From Parapedobacter defluvii (lineage in GTDB: Bacteria > Bacteroidota > Bacteroidia > Sphingobacteriales > Sphingobacteriaceae), in contig NZ_BMIK01000002.1 in NCBI RefSeq assembly GCF_014642075.1, forward strand, positions 531,538 through 595,537: a DNA stretch of 64,000 nt, in the 5' to 3' direction. Position 1 is the first letter of the stretch. Every line of letters begins with the position of its first letter. Both the position numbers and the translations under genes were made by a program. Positions 17,825 through 25,530 of this stretch are shown piece by piece. A model generated the notes under the pieces. That model was not told the DNA's origin. It saw only the letters and a program-made list of their open reading frames with translations, and ran no database searches.

Positions 17825-18411
17825 GCCCGCAATTCCATCATCCGGGCCACATACTTTCCGATGATGTCGAATTCAAGGTTGACCGTGTCGCCAGCCGTTA
17901 CGTATTTGAGGTTTGTGTGCTCGTAGGTATAGGGGATGATCGCTACCGAAAACCGGTCGAGCTGCGCGTTGACCACCGTAAGGCTGATGCCGTTGACCGT
18001 GATGGAACCCTTTTCGACGGTGATGTTGCCGGAAGCACCGTCGTATTGAAAGGTATACAACCAACTGCCTTGCTGGTCTTCCACCGATAGGCAGCGCGCG
18101 GTTTGGTCCACATGCCCCTGCACGATATGGCCGTCCAACCGGTCGCCCACCCGGGTGCATCGCTCCAGGTTGATGACACTGCCTACGCGTAAGTTGCCCA
18201 GGTTGGTTTTGGCGAGCGTCTCCGCAATCGCCGTCACCGTATGCATACCCGGTGACAACGCTACTACGGTGAGGCAGACGCCGTTATGCGATACACTTTG
18301 GTCGATCTTCAATTCGTCCGATAGGGAAGAGGCAACCGTCAGGTGAAGGTTTTCTGCTTCCCGCCGAAGATCCGTCACGGTGCCGATGGTTTCGATAATG
18401 CCTGTGAACAT
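17821..18411 (-). CDS. ribE: riboflavin synthase, alpha subunit
   Basis: 196 residues built of two lumazine-binding repeats. The N-terminus MFTGIIETIGTV and the repeated motif SVSHNGVCLTVV / SITVNGISLTVV are diagnostic. The enzyme dismutates two molecules of 6,7-dimethyl-8-ribityllumazine to riboflavin. It starts 2 bases after the HepT stop, so it is the last gene of a six-gene minus-strand run beginning with rsmI. I saw no FMN riboswitch in front of it. Confidence 0.96.
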   Translation of the reverse strand: MFTGIIETIGTVTDLRREAENLHLTVASSLSDELKIDQSVSHNGVCLTVVALSPGMHTVTAIAETLAKTNLGNLRVGSVINLERCTRVGDRLDGHIVQGHVDQTARCLSVEDQQGSWLYTFQYDGASGNITVEKGSITVNGISLTVVNAQLDRFSVAIIPYTYEHTNLKYVTAGDTVNLEFDIIGKYVARMMELRA

Positions 18412-18413
18412 GG

Positions 18414-18752
18414 TCAGGATCTTTTTATGATTTGTTCAACTTGGTCGTGCAGTTCAGGGATCTTGTTGGCAATTACGTCCCATACGATCCGATAATTTAT
18501 GCCCATATAGTCGTGGATAAGTTTATCTCGCATGCCTGCCATATTTTTCCAGTTGATCTCCGGATATTGTACACGAAATTCGGCCGAAATCTTTTTTGCG
18601 GCTTCGCCAATAATTTCAATGCTGCGTACCGCTGCTCTTTTTAGTGTTTCATCGTCAATGAACTCAGTGTATGACAGGTTAGACTTGGCAGCGATCAAAT
18701 AGGAACATTCATCCAGCATATGCCGGAGATATTCACGCATGTCTTTAGACAT
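18414..18752 (-). CDS. HepT-like ribonuclease toxin (DUF86)
   Basis: 112 residues, all-helical, with the HEPN RNase motif R-x4-H-x-Y as RDKLIHDY (Arg75, His80, Tyr82). HepT cuts RNA and is controlled by its MNT partner, which in known systems AMPylates the tyrosine of this motif. The gene overlaps the MNT gene by 8 bases, the normal antitoxin-first order. Also seen: SIEIIGEAAKKIS, a conserved DUF86 stretch. Confidence 0.92.
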   Translation of the reverse strand: MSKDMREYLRHMLDECSYLIAAKSNLSYTEFIDDETLKRAAVRSIEIIGEAAKKISAEFRVQYPEINWKNMAGMRDKLIHDYMGINYRIVWDVIANKIPELHDQVEQIIKRS

Positions 18753-19041
18753 AAATGACCTCTTTTAAGATTTTTGGGCCAATGTAAGGGCTTAGGCCAT
18801 TTTTAGTTACAATTTCTACCCGTTCGTTTTGGAATAGACTTTCAAGTAAATCATAAGAAGCCATGTAGTTATCAAAAGTCTCTTTCTCGTTATCGAAGTC
18901 AAGAAGGATGTCTATGTCACTCTTGTCGGTTTGTCTTTCGCGTGCATACGAGCCAAATAGACCAACATTTTTAACTCCATATTCGGAAAGTATCTTTTTA
19001 TGCCTCTGAATGGTTGCTAAAATCTCGCTTTTGGATTTCAT
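18745..19041 (-). CDS. MntA-like nucleotidyltransferase antitoxin
   Basis: 98 residues. The nucleotidyltransferase motif is GLFGSYARERQTDKSDIDIL (Gly30-Ser31 and the Asp42/Asp44 pair), an intact catalytic centre. It should neutralise the adjacent HepT by transferring AMP to it. The pair sits between lnt and ribE, both house-keeping genes on the same strand, and likely arrived as an insertion into that operon. Confidence 0.92.
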   Translation of the reverse strand: MKSKSEILATIQRHKKILSEYGVKNVGLFGSYARERQTDKSDIDILLDFDNEKETFDNYMASYDLLESLFQNERVEIVTKNGLSPYIGPKILKEVIYV

Positions 19042-19078
19042 AGTCTACCTCTTGTAACAAAGGACGGTATTTTTCGTT

Positions 19079-20713
19079 TTATTTACAAATACTTTTCCGT
19101 TTCACCCGCCCGAATAACAAAAGGAGACCAAAAACGAGACTGCCCATACACCCCGCATATGCGAGATAATCGCCTGTACGCACGTAAAACGTGATTTCTT
19201 CATTGAGATTAATATCCTGCTTGATCGCCGCAGGTACCCACCATTGGGTCTTTTGCACGACATCGCCCCGCTGGTTGATGAACCCGGAGATTCCTGTGTT
19301 GGCCGAGCGCGCCACCCACCGCCGTGTTTCGATCGCACGCAGCTTCGCATAGGCTAGATGCTGGTCTTTACCCGCCGTATTTCCCCACCAGCCGTCGTTC
19401 GTGATCACTGCAACGAATTGCGCACCCTCGCGGATGTATTCAGCGACATAGTTTCCCCAGATGGATTCATAGCAGATCACCGGTGCGGCACCGATACCGC
19501 TTTGGGAATAGAAGACCGACGGCTTATCCTGCCGCCCGTATCCGCCCGTTGTGCCGCCGAATGCGCTGAACAAGGGTTTCATGAATGCCAATGCCCCGCC
19601 GAACGGAAACTGTTCGACCCCGGCAACTAGTTTTGATTTGTGGTAAAATTGGAGTTTTGCCGAGTTTTCGATCAATATGGCGGCATTGAATACGTCGAGG
19701 TAATCCTTGCCCCAGGGCCTTGCCGTTGGTGTCTGCTGTTCGTTATAGAGCCGGTAGCTCTCGATTCCAGACAGAATATTGCCGTTTTTATATGGCGAGA
19801 GGAACTGTTGCAGTTGCTGGAACGCAGGGTGCCCTAAGAACTCGCCTTCGTCATACCCCGGTGGGGGGTGGGCGATCGCGGTTTCGGGCCACACGAAAAA
19901 CTCCGTATTCGGTTGCGCCACTGATTTAGACAGTTGGATCAGATTTTCCAATTGTTCCTCCGGTGCGATAAAGCTGAACTTTCCATAGGGATCCACATTG
20001 GGCTGCACAATCACCACGTTGGACGGATTCTCGTGTTCCTCATACGTCGCGTATCGCCAGATCGACCAAAGGGAGGGCAAGGCAACCAGTGCCGCGGTAC
20101 TTCCCCAGAGGGCATACCGGCGCGAGCGCGCAAAACCGTCCTTAGCAGCCAATATCGCCAGGAACACACCGCAGTTGACGGCCCATAGCCATACCGTACC
20201 GCCGTATACGCCCGTATATTCATACCATTGCACGAGCTGATGCGTACTGGCAAACCCATTCCCCAGGGTCATCCATGGGAAAGCGAGATCCCACGTTTGA
20301 TGGAGGTACTCATAGGCGATCCAGAAACACACCAACCCCACGAGTGAAATCCCGATTGAATGGCGTTTTCGTAGCTGGTAGTATAAGCGGAAAGCCAGTG
20401 CCATCAGGAATGCCGCCAAGCCGAACGGGATGAGCGCAACAAATGCCGCCGCGTAGACCGGCATGACTGCATTCATTGCGTTGAACACCCAATAAATGGA
20501 GGCGGTGTTCCACACCACACCCGTCAATCCGCCCAACAAGAATACCTTGGTGCCTTTCTTTTGATAGTTGCCACGCATCACGCTTTCCAGGGCCAATAAG
20601 AGCGGCACAAACGCAACCCACAACAGGGGAGCGGTATACGGGATCGGTGGCCAGGCCAACCACAGGAGGGCGGCGCTTAGCAGTGCCTGTAAATAAAGGT
20701 GTTTCACGGTCAA
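19079..20713 (-). CDS. lnt: apolipoprotein N-acyltransferase
   Basis: 544 residues: six or more membrane helices in the first 220 residues, then a periplasmic nitrilase domain, then a last membrane helix (LAYAGCMGSLVFGLLLLFG). Catalytic residues are visible: Glu277 in VWPETAI, Lys359 in YHKSKLV and Cys414 in PVICYESIWG. Lnt adds the third acyl chain to lipoproteins in the inner membrane; this is consistent with the many lipoproteins in the window. Its ATG overlaps the stop of the upstream PH-domain gene (ATGA). Confidence 0.96.
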   Translation of the reverse strand: MTVKHLYLQALLSAALLWLAWPPIPYTAPLLWVAFVPLLLALESVMRGNYQKKGTKVFLLGGLTGVVWNTASIYWVFNAMNAVMPVYAAAFVALIPFGLAAFLMALAFRLYYQLRKRHSIGISLVGLVCFWIAYEYLHQTWDLAFPWMTLGNGFASTHQLVQWYEYTGVYGGTVWLWAVNCGVFLAILAAKDGFARSRRYALWGSTAALVALPSLWSIWRYATYEEHENPSNVVIVQPNVDPYGKFSFIAPEEQLENLIQLSKSVAQPNTEFFVWPETAIAHPPPGYDEGEFLGHPAFQQLQQFLSPYKNGNILSGIESYRLYNEQQTPTARPWGKDYLDVFNAAILIENSAKLQFYHKSKLVAGVEQFPFGGALAFMKPLFSAFGGTTGGYGRQDKPSVFYSQSGIGAAPVICYESIWGNYVAEYIREGAQFVAVITNDGWWGNTAGKDQHLAYAKLRAIETRRWVARSANTGISGFINQRGDVVQKTQWWVPAAIKQDINLNEEITFYVRTGDYLAYAGCMGSLVFGLLLLFGRVKRKSICK

Positions 20714-21267
20714 AGTTGGGATAAGAGTTCGCTCTTCTTGTTCTCGTATTCTTCCTGCGTGATCAGCTGTCGCTCAAACAGCGATTTCAGTTTTTTTAAT
20801 TTCAGTGTCAGCGCATCGTCGGACTCAGCCAACGGCACAATCTTCAAGTGGGGCTCCTCCATGTCCTGAATGCCAGAGGTATGCTGCCTTTCACGGGCCT
20901 CGTTGCCCCACTGATAGAGTTTGCGGGCTTGGTTCTTGGGAATGTGTCCCATTTCCAGCGCATCTCCTCCGGTTGGCGTCAGGAAAAATTTCGAACCGAG
21001 TATGCCCTCTTTAAAGGAAATATCCAGCACATCATCCCACGGGAAGATATCAAAATCCGTGGCAAGCCCGAGTTTCGTGGATCTGCAAAAGAAAATACGT
21101 TTGTCGGTCAATGCAATGCTGTCTGGAAACAAGGTTACCGCGGGCATTTTCTGTACGGCAACGTAAAGCACCTGCTCTCCGGTAGCCAGCATGTCCTGTA
21201 GTTTCACCAACAGCTTCTCCACTACTTTGGGGTCCTGTCCGTCGTTGATATATTGATCGATGTTCAT
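20710..21267 (-). CDS. PH-like domain protein with C-terminal SHOCT motif
   Basis: 185 residues. About 30-110 form a bacterial PH-like domain (GEQVLYVAVQKMPAV, ALTDKRIFFCRSTKL, DFDIFPWDDVLDISFKEGIL). The C-terminal 30 residues are a SHOCT helix pair (LKKLKSLFERQLITQEEYEN). Such proteins are thought to be membrane-associated or oligomeric scaffolds; no enzymatic residue is seen. It is the second gene of the rsmI-lnt run. Confidence 0.85.
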   Translation of the reverse strand: MNIDQYINDGQDPKVVEKLLVKLQDMLATGEQVLYVAVQKMPAVTLFPDSIALTDKRIFFCRSTKLGLATDFDIFPWDDVLDISFKEGILGSKFFLTPTGGDALEMGHIPKNQARKLYQWGNEARERQHTSGIQDMEEPHLKIVPLAESDDALTLKLKKLKSLFERQLITQEEYENKKSELLSQL

Positions 21268-21294
21268 GCGGGTTTTTATGCGAAGATAGGAAGT

Positions 21295-21960
21295 TTATCC
21301 CAAACCCTGCACACAAACCACGAATTCGCCTTTGATGGGATGCTCCTCAAAATGGGCGATCACTTCCGCAAGTGTTCCCCGTATCGTCTCTTCATAGACT
21401 TTGCTGATTTCGCGCGATACGGAAGCCAACCGCTCACCGCCGAACGTGTCGGCAAACTCATGCAGGGTTTTAAGCAGCCGATGGGGAGACTCATAAAACA
21501 CCAAGGTACGGCTTTCATCGGCTAACGCTTTCAATCGGGTCTGCCGCCCTTTCTTTACCGGCAGGAATCCCTCGAAGCAAAAACGGTCGCACGGCAATCC
21601 CGAAGTGACCAATGCCGGCACGAAGGCAGTGGCTCCCGGCAGACATTGTATGGCGATTCCGTGGCTGATGGCCTCACGTACCAACAGAAACCCCGGGTCG
21701 GATATGGCCGGTGTGCCTGCGTCGGAAATCAGGGCAACGGTCTGGCCGGCTTTCAGAAAACGGATCACCTCGTTCACAGCTTTATGTTCGTTGTGCTGAT
21801 GGTGGGCATAGGCCTTTTTTTCGATGCCGAAATGCTTAAGCAGCGGGGCACTCGTACGGGTATCTTCCGCAAGAATGACATCCGCTTCTTTCAGGATGCG
21901 TATGGCCCGTAGCGTCATGTCTTCCAGATTGCCGATCGGGGTGGGGATGAGGTAAAGCAT
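21295..21960 (-). CDS. rsmI: 16S rRNA (cytidine1402-2'-O)-methyltransferase
   Basis: 221 residues, a tetrapyrrole-methylase fold. Signatures: LYLIPTPIGNLEDMTLRAI at the N-terminus, ILAEDTRTSAPLLKHF, and ALISDAGTPAISDPGFLLV near 80-98. RsmI methylates the ribose of C1402 in the decoding centre, with RsmH acting on the base. Somewhat short compared with E. coli (286), lacking the C-terminal extension, as in many Bacteroidota. A five-unit heptamer array begins 4 bases upstream of its ATG and therefore forms its leader. Confidence 0.94.
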   Translation of the reverse strand: MLYLIPTPIGNLEDMTLRAIRILKEADVILAEDTRTSAPLLKHFGIEKKAYAHHQHNEHKAVNEVIRFLKAGQTVALISDAGTPAISDPGFLLVREAISHGIAIQCLPGATAFVPALVTSGLPCDRFCFEGFLPVKKGRQTRLKALADESRTLVFYESPHRLLKTLHEFADTFGGERLASVSREISKVYEETIRGTLAEVIAHFEEHPIKGEFVVCVQGLG

Positions 21961-21964
21961 TTCT

Positions 21965-21999
21965 ATTAGATATTAGACATTAGATATTAGACATTAGAC
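21965..21999. repeat. heptanucleotide array, five units of ATTAGAT/ATTAGAC
   Basis: Order T, C, T, C, C at the last base. On the minus strand the units are TATCTAA or TGTCTAA. It directly precedes the rsmI start codon and would be transcribed in its leader. Confidence 0.93.
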
Positions 22000-22023
22000 A
22001 TGTGATGCTTCACAAATGGGGGA

Positions 22024-22079
22024 TGTCTCATATCTCACATCTCATATCTCACATCTGATATCTCATATCTCACATCTCC
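22024..22079. repeat. heptanucleotide array, eight units related to TATCTCA
   Basis: Units in order: TGTCTCA, TATCTCA, CATCTCA, TATCTCA, CATCTGA, TATCTCA, TATCTCA, CATCTCC. It ends 4 bases before the serS -7 element, so it occupies the place of the -33 region. Confidence 0.93.
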
Positions 22080-22083
22080 TTCC

Positions 22084-22091
22084 TATCTTTG
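22084..22091 (+). promoter_or_regulatory. -7 element of serS (TATCTTTG)
   Basis: Exact TAnnTTTG match about 90 bases before the serS ATG. No TTG is found at the right distance upstream because the heptamer array lies there. Confidence 0.6.
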
Positions 22092-22180
22092 CGAGCACAA
22101 AATAAGCGAAATCGTCCTGATTTTCAAAAATGCATGACGGTTTGGTAGCTGATAAAGAAGAATTAAACAGACAAAATAGC

Positions 22181-23452
22181 ATGTTGCAGGTTAATTATAT
22201 CCGTGAAAACCGTGACCAAGTGATTGAACGCTTGATGGTCCGGAATTTTAAAGCGCTGGAATTGGTAGACGAGGTAATCGCACTCGATGAGCGTCGCAGG
22301 CAGTTGCAGACCGAGTCAGATTCCCTAGCGGCGGAGGCAAATGCGGCGGCACGGCAGATCGGTGAACTGATGCGTCAGGGGCGGCGTGACGAAGCGGAAG
22401 CGATCAAAGCCCGTTCCGGCGGATATAAGGAGCAACAGAAAAAACTAGCGGATGAACAGGCGGCTGTAGAAGCAGACCTGTATGAAAAGTTGGTGCTTCT
22501 ACCCAATCTGCCTCATCACTCCGTACCGAAAGGTGTCGGCGCGGAAGATAACGAAGTGGTGTTGGAGTATGGCCATCGTCCCGAGCTCCCGGAGGATGCG
22601 TTACCTCACTGGGAACTGGCAGCCAAGTATGATATCATCGACTTTGAACTCGGTACCAAGGTGTCTGGGGCTGGTTTTCCGGTTTATAAAGGCAAAGGAG
22701 CCCGTCTGCAGCGCGCCATGATTAACTTTTTTCTCGATCGGGCAGCAGAGGCGGGCTATCAGGAGGTACAGCCTCCTATCCTGATCAACGAGGCATCTGG
22801 GTTTGGTACAGGGCAATTGCCCGACAAGGAGGGGCAAATGTATTACGTCGGCATTGACAATCTATACCTGATTCCGACAGCCGAAGTGCCGGTAACCAAT
22901 CTTTACCGCGATACCATCGTCAGGGAATCGGATTTTCCCATCAAAATGACGGCCTACACACCCTGTTTTCGCCGAGAGGCAGGATCTTACGGTGCCCATG
23001 TGCGTGGATTGAACCGCCTGCACCAATTCGATAAAGTTGAGGTTGTGCAGATCGTACACCCCGACAGCTCCTATAAAGTACTGGAAGAGATGAGCACCTA
23101 TGTGCAGTCTCTGCTGCAAGCATTGAACCTCCCGTACCGCGTACTGCGTCTTTGTGGAGGCGACATGGGATTCACATCAGCGCTAACGTATGATATGGAG
23201 GTTTGGAGCGCTGCTCAGAAACGCTGGTTGGAAGTATCTTCCGTATCCAATTTCGAAACCTACCAAAGCAATCGGCTGAAAGTGCGCTTTAAAGGGGAGA
23301 ACGGTAAAACACAGTTAGCGCACACACTCAATGGCAGCGCACTGGCCTTACCCCGTATTTTGGCCTCTCTGTTGGAAGATAATCAGACGGCGGAGGGGAT
23401 AAGAATACCGGAAGTACTGGTGCCCTATGCAGGGTTTGAATGGATAGACTGA
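22181..23452 (+). CDS. serS: seryl-tRNA synthetase
   Basis: 423 residues from the ATG at 22181; this start gives the usual family opening MLQVNYIRENRDQVIERL, while an ATG at 22130 adds 17 residues without support. Residues about 10-110 form the coiled-coil tRNA-binding arm; the class II catalytic core follows with motif 2 (FRREAGSYGAHVRGLNRLHQ, ending F) and motif 3 (AHTLNGSALALPRILASLLE). It charges tRNA-Ser and tRNA-Sec. Divergent from rsmI; its promoter abuts the heptamer array. Confidence 0.97.
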   Translation: MLQVNYIRENRDQVIERLMVRNFKALELVDEVIALDERRRQLQTESDSLAAEANAAARQIGELMRQGRRDEAEAIKARSGGYKEQQKKLADEQAAVEADLYEKLVLLPNLPHHSVPKGVGAEDNEVVLEYGHRPELPEDALPHWELAAKYDIIDFELGTKVSGAGFPVYKGKGARLQRAMINFFLDRAAEAGYQEVQPPILINEASGFGTGQLPDKEGQMYYVGIDNLYLIPTAEVPVTNLYRDTIVRESDFPIKMTAYTPCFRREAGSYGAHVRGLNRLHQFDKVEVVQIVHPDSSYKVLEEMSTYVQSLLQALNLPYRVLRLCGGDMGFTSALTYDMEVWSAAQKRWLEVSSVSNFETYQSNRLKVRFKGENGKTQLAHTLNGSALALPRILASLLEDNQTAEGIRIPEVLVPYAGFEWID

Positions 23453-23469
23453 AGTTGGGCATCGCTACG

Positions 23470-23700
23470 CTACCCACGGAGGGACACTTCTCTGTAAAGG
23501 TGCTTGAACATAACGCCCGGATCTTCGCCGATGGCCAACGCAATGAGGTAAAGTTCATCCGCCCGCAACTGTGACTTCGGATTGATACTCAGTTGGCTAA
23601 GCCGATATGTACTCAACCCTGTCTTTCTCGCCACTTCAGCCCTGTTTACGGATCTTTTGGCCAGGTAGAGGCCAAGCTCCGTCAGTGTCCCCTTATTCAA
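23470..23700 (-). CDS. small XRE-type DNA-binding protein
   Basis: 76 residues, essentially one helix-turn-helix: LYLAKRSVNRAEVARKTGLS (helices 1-2) then TYRLSQLSINPKSQLRADEL and a final helix. The only possible start is TTG at 23700 because an in-frame TAG lies 9 bases further upstream; this lowers confidence slightly. Probably a regulator of unknown target. It ends 17 bases from the convergent serS stop. Confidence 0.65.
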   Translation of the reverse strand: MNKGTLTELGLYLAKRSVNRAEVARKTGLSTYRLSQLSINPKSQLRADELYLIALAIGEDPGVMFKHLYREVSLRG

Positions 23701-23768
23701 GTCGTTCTATCTTTTAGTCTTCGAGTCCGGGTAAAAATATCGCCTTATGCATTTTATGTAAAAAATAT

Positions 23769-23798
23769 TTTGATATATGTGTATATTCTCTATTTTTG
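23769..23798 (+). promoter_or_regulatory. promoter without a following gene
   Basis: TTTG (23769-23772), 18 bases, TATTTTTG (23791-23798). Transcription would start near 23803. The next plus-strand coding sequence is 400 bases away beyond a terminator, which suggests a small RNA. Confidence 0.55.
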
Positions 23799-23802
23799 TA
23801 GA

Positions 23803-23957
23803 GTCTAAACACTATAACTAAACGGGTAGCCAACTTGTATATAAGTTTTCTGTAATTTTCGACATACTTGCGGTTTTGGGAATTGTTCCGCTTGTACTAT
23901 GTGTTTGTGAATCCAAAACAATTCTATCGCTAAAAGGGGCTCCCCGCCCCTTTTTTT
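23803..23957 (+). ncRNA. candidate small RNA of about 155 bases
   Basis: The stretch is bounded by a consensus-like promoter and an intrinsic terminator and has no credible reading frame on either strand. Small internal foldbacks are visible (ACTT/AAGT around 23834; GGAA-TTG-TTCC near 23880). It does not show the SRP, RNase P or tmRNA core motifs I could test by eye. The start and end are predicted, not observed. The alternative is that the terminator simply ends serS read-through. Confidence 0.4.
23934..23957 (+). terminator. rho-independent terminator
   Basis: Stem AAGGGGC / GCCCCTT with a 5-base loop, followed by T7 on the plus strand. The minus strand also has a short T run, so it may act in both directions. 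Confidence 0.8.
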
Positions 23958-24070
23958 GTGCCTTCCTTGCCGCTAGGTTTCGATGTTTTCTTCGCCTCCT
24001 CCGCAATATTTTCGTAAACTCTTTGAGATACATTGACTATCTACAAATATTAAACAATGTTTAAACATAT

Positions 24071-24103
24071 GGTTAACATAGGGTTAACATAGGGTTTATA
24101 TAG
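24071..24103. repeat. 11-base direct repeat, iteron-like
   Basis: GGTTAACATAG occurs twice in tandem (24071-24081, 24082-24092) with a degenerate third copy GGTTTATATAG. It precedes the promoter of the DUF6266 gene and could be a regulator site; each copy contains the palindrome GTTAAC. Confidence 0.6.
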
Positions 24104-24134
24104 GTAACATCTATAATAATACTCTATAAAATTA

Positions 24135-24163
24135 TTGTATTTATATTTTTATTACTATATTTG
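24135..24163 (+). promoter_or_regulatory. promoter of the DUF6266 gene
   Basis: TTG (24135-24137), 18 bases, TATATTTG (24156-24163). Predicted transcription start near 24169, leader of roughly 38 bases to the ATG at 24207. Confidence 0.55.
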
Positions 24164-24206
24164 TAGATAATCGTTATTGAATTGGTTACCTGGAAAAGTA
24201 CAACAT

Positions 24207-24944
24207 ATGGCTATCGCAGAGCAAGGAATAAATGGCCCATTCCGTGGCAAGGTAGGATCAGTAATCGGATATCAATTGAATGGTCAGAATGTGATGCGTT
24301 CGATCAGTAAGCCGCGTAAACGGCCATTTACGGAACGGGAACTGCTGAATCAGGCGAAAATGAAAGTGACTTCTCAATTTTTAGAACGTATAAGATTTTA
24401 CGTTAAATTTGGCTTTCGGGGTGAAGCACCCGAAGGCAGCAGGGTAGGAGCATTTCAACTGGCGCAGTCGCAGGTAAGGAAGCATGCGTTGGAGATTGAT
24501 TCGGAAGGTAAGCCGTTTGTTAATCCTGCAAAAGTGCTGATTTCCAAGGGGAATTTAGAACCACCGTTAAACTGCTCGGTAACGGCGGAAGGAGACCGGT
24601 TGTTCTTTCGTTGGGATTATTTGGAGTCTGGTGGATACCATCGGCTTCTGACGTTGGCATATGACGGCGATTCGTTCCATTTCTTTCGGGATGTGGGGGC
24701 CGAACGGCGCAGCGGCCAAGACACCTGGGACCTCCATGATTTGGATTTGCTGGAGCAGCCTCTTCACGTATATGCAGCATTCCGGAATACGATGACCGAT
24801 GAGATCTCCGACAGCGTGTACTGCGGGGCTATCGAGCCATCGGCTCCATCCGTGCCAGGTACTGATCGTTCCCGTCCTCAAACACCACCTGCACCACCCA
24901 GCCCTCCGTCCGGGCAATACGCGTTAACATTTCCTGATCAATGA
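24207..24944 (+). CDS. DUF6266 family protein with an antisense-derived C-terminal extension
   Basis: 245 residues from the ATG at 24207, chosen because family members begin MAIAEQGINGPFRGKVG; the TTG at 24177 lies almost on the predicted transcription start. The first 207 residues have the family layout (GKVGSVIGYQLNGQNVMRSI, then KPRKRPFTERELLNQAKMKV). DUF6266 is a Bacteroidota-specific family of unknown function. The last 38 residues are Pro/Ser-rich (RSRPQTPPAPPSPPSGQ) and are read from the strand opposite the end of the convergent methyltransferase gene. This suggests loss of the original stop. Confidence 0.8.
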   Translation: MAIAEQGINGPFRGKVGSVIGYQLNGQNVMRSISKPRKRPFTERELLNQAKMKVTSQFLERIRFYVKFGFRGEAPEGSRVGAFQLAQSQVRKHALEIDSEGKPFVNPAKVLISKGNLEPPLNCSVTAEGDRLFFRWDYLESGGYHRLLTLAYDGDSFHFFRDVGAERRSGQDTWDLHDLDLLEQPLHVYAAFRNTMTDEISDSVYCGAIEPSAPSVPGTDRSRPQTPPAPPSPPSGQYALTFPDQ

Positions 24945-25530
24945 ACAGCCAGTTGAACGGTTCCCCGGTTTCGCCTTTGTATTCGTATTGGTAGCGGATT
25001 TCTCCCTGATAACCGTGTGGTTTTTCAACCGATCCGTCGGCATAAAGGTAACTGATATCGGATGAATCGAACAACAGCTGTCCTCCCTGGCGCAGCAGCG
25101 AGCGGCAGTGCCGCAACAACGTGCTGAGACCGGCAATGGTACCTGCCAGGCCGATGCCGTTCATCAGAAACAGCAGCGTGTCGTATTGCCCAGTATCGCA
25201 ATTAAAAAAATCCTGTTGCAGCACCTTCTGCACCCCGCGCTTATGCATAACGGCACAGGCTCCGGGCGAAAACTCCAAAGCAGTTACATCAACCCCCTGT
25301 TCCTGCAAATACAATGCATGGCTGCCGACGCCGGCACCGACATCCAGTATGCGGCCGTCGCATAGTGCCAGCGCAATATGTTCAAGTTCCGGAAATTCGT
25401 CAGGCTCCCGGAAGAATACTTCGACGGGCATTTCTTCCAGATCGCCATAGCTAGTGTGCAACATCAGTTTTTCCCGGGTGTTGCCGAGAAAATAATCGTG
25501 AAGGGCATTGCCCAAAACATCAGGTACCAT
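24829..25530 (-). CDS. class I SAM-dependent methyltransferase
   Basis: 233 residues from the ATG at 25530, which overlaps the pncB stop by 11 bases; the longer frame to 25599 lies inside pncB and lacks homology. SAM-binding motif I is GRILDVGAGVGSHALYLQEQ near 55-75, with VTALEFSPGACAVM as motif II and YDTLLFLMNGIGLAGTI as motif IV. The substrate is unknown. Its 3' end overlaps the DUF6266 gene by 116 bases tail to tail. Confidence 0.85.
   Translation of the reverse strand: MVPDVLGNALHDYFLGNTREKLMLHTSYGDLEEMPVEVFFREPDEFPELEHIALALCDGRILDVGAGVGSHALYLQEQGVDVTALEFSPGACAVMHKRGVQKVLQQDFFNCDTGQYDTLLFLMNGIGLAGTIAGLSTLLRHCRSLLRQGGQLLFDSSDISYLYADGSVEKPHGYQGEIRYQYEYKGETGEPFNWLFIDQEMLTRIARTEGWVVQVVFEDGNDQYLARMEPMAR

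Noticed and set aside
17821..18420. FMN riboswitch controlling ribE.
   Set aside because: HepT ends 2 bases from the ribE start, leaving no leader.
23818..24033. 71-codon minus-strand frame with Arg/Lys-rich start.
   Set aside because: Crosses the terminator hairpin and has no known similarity; the candidate small RNA on the other strand explains the region better.
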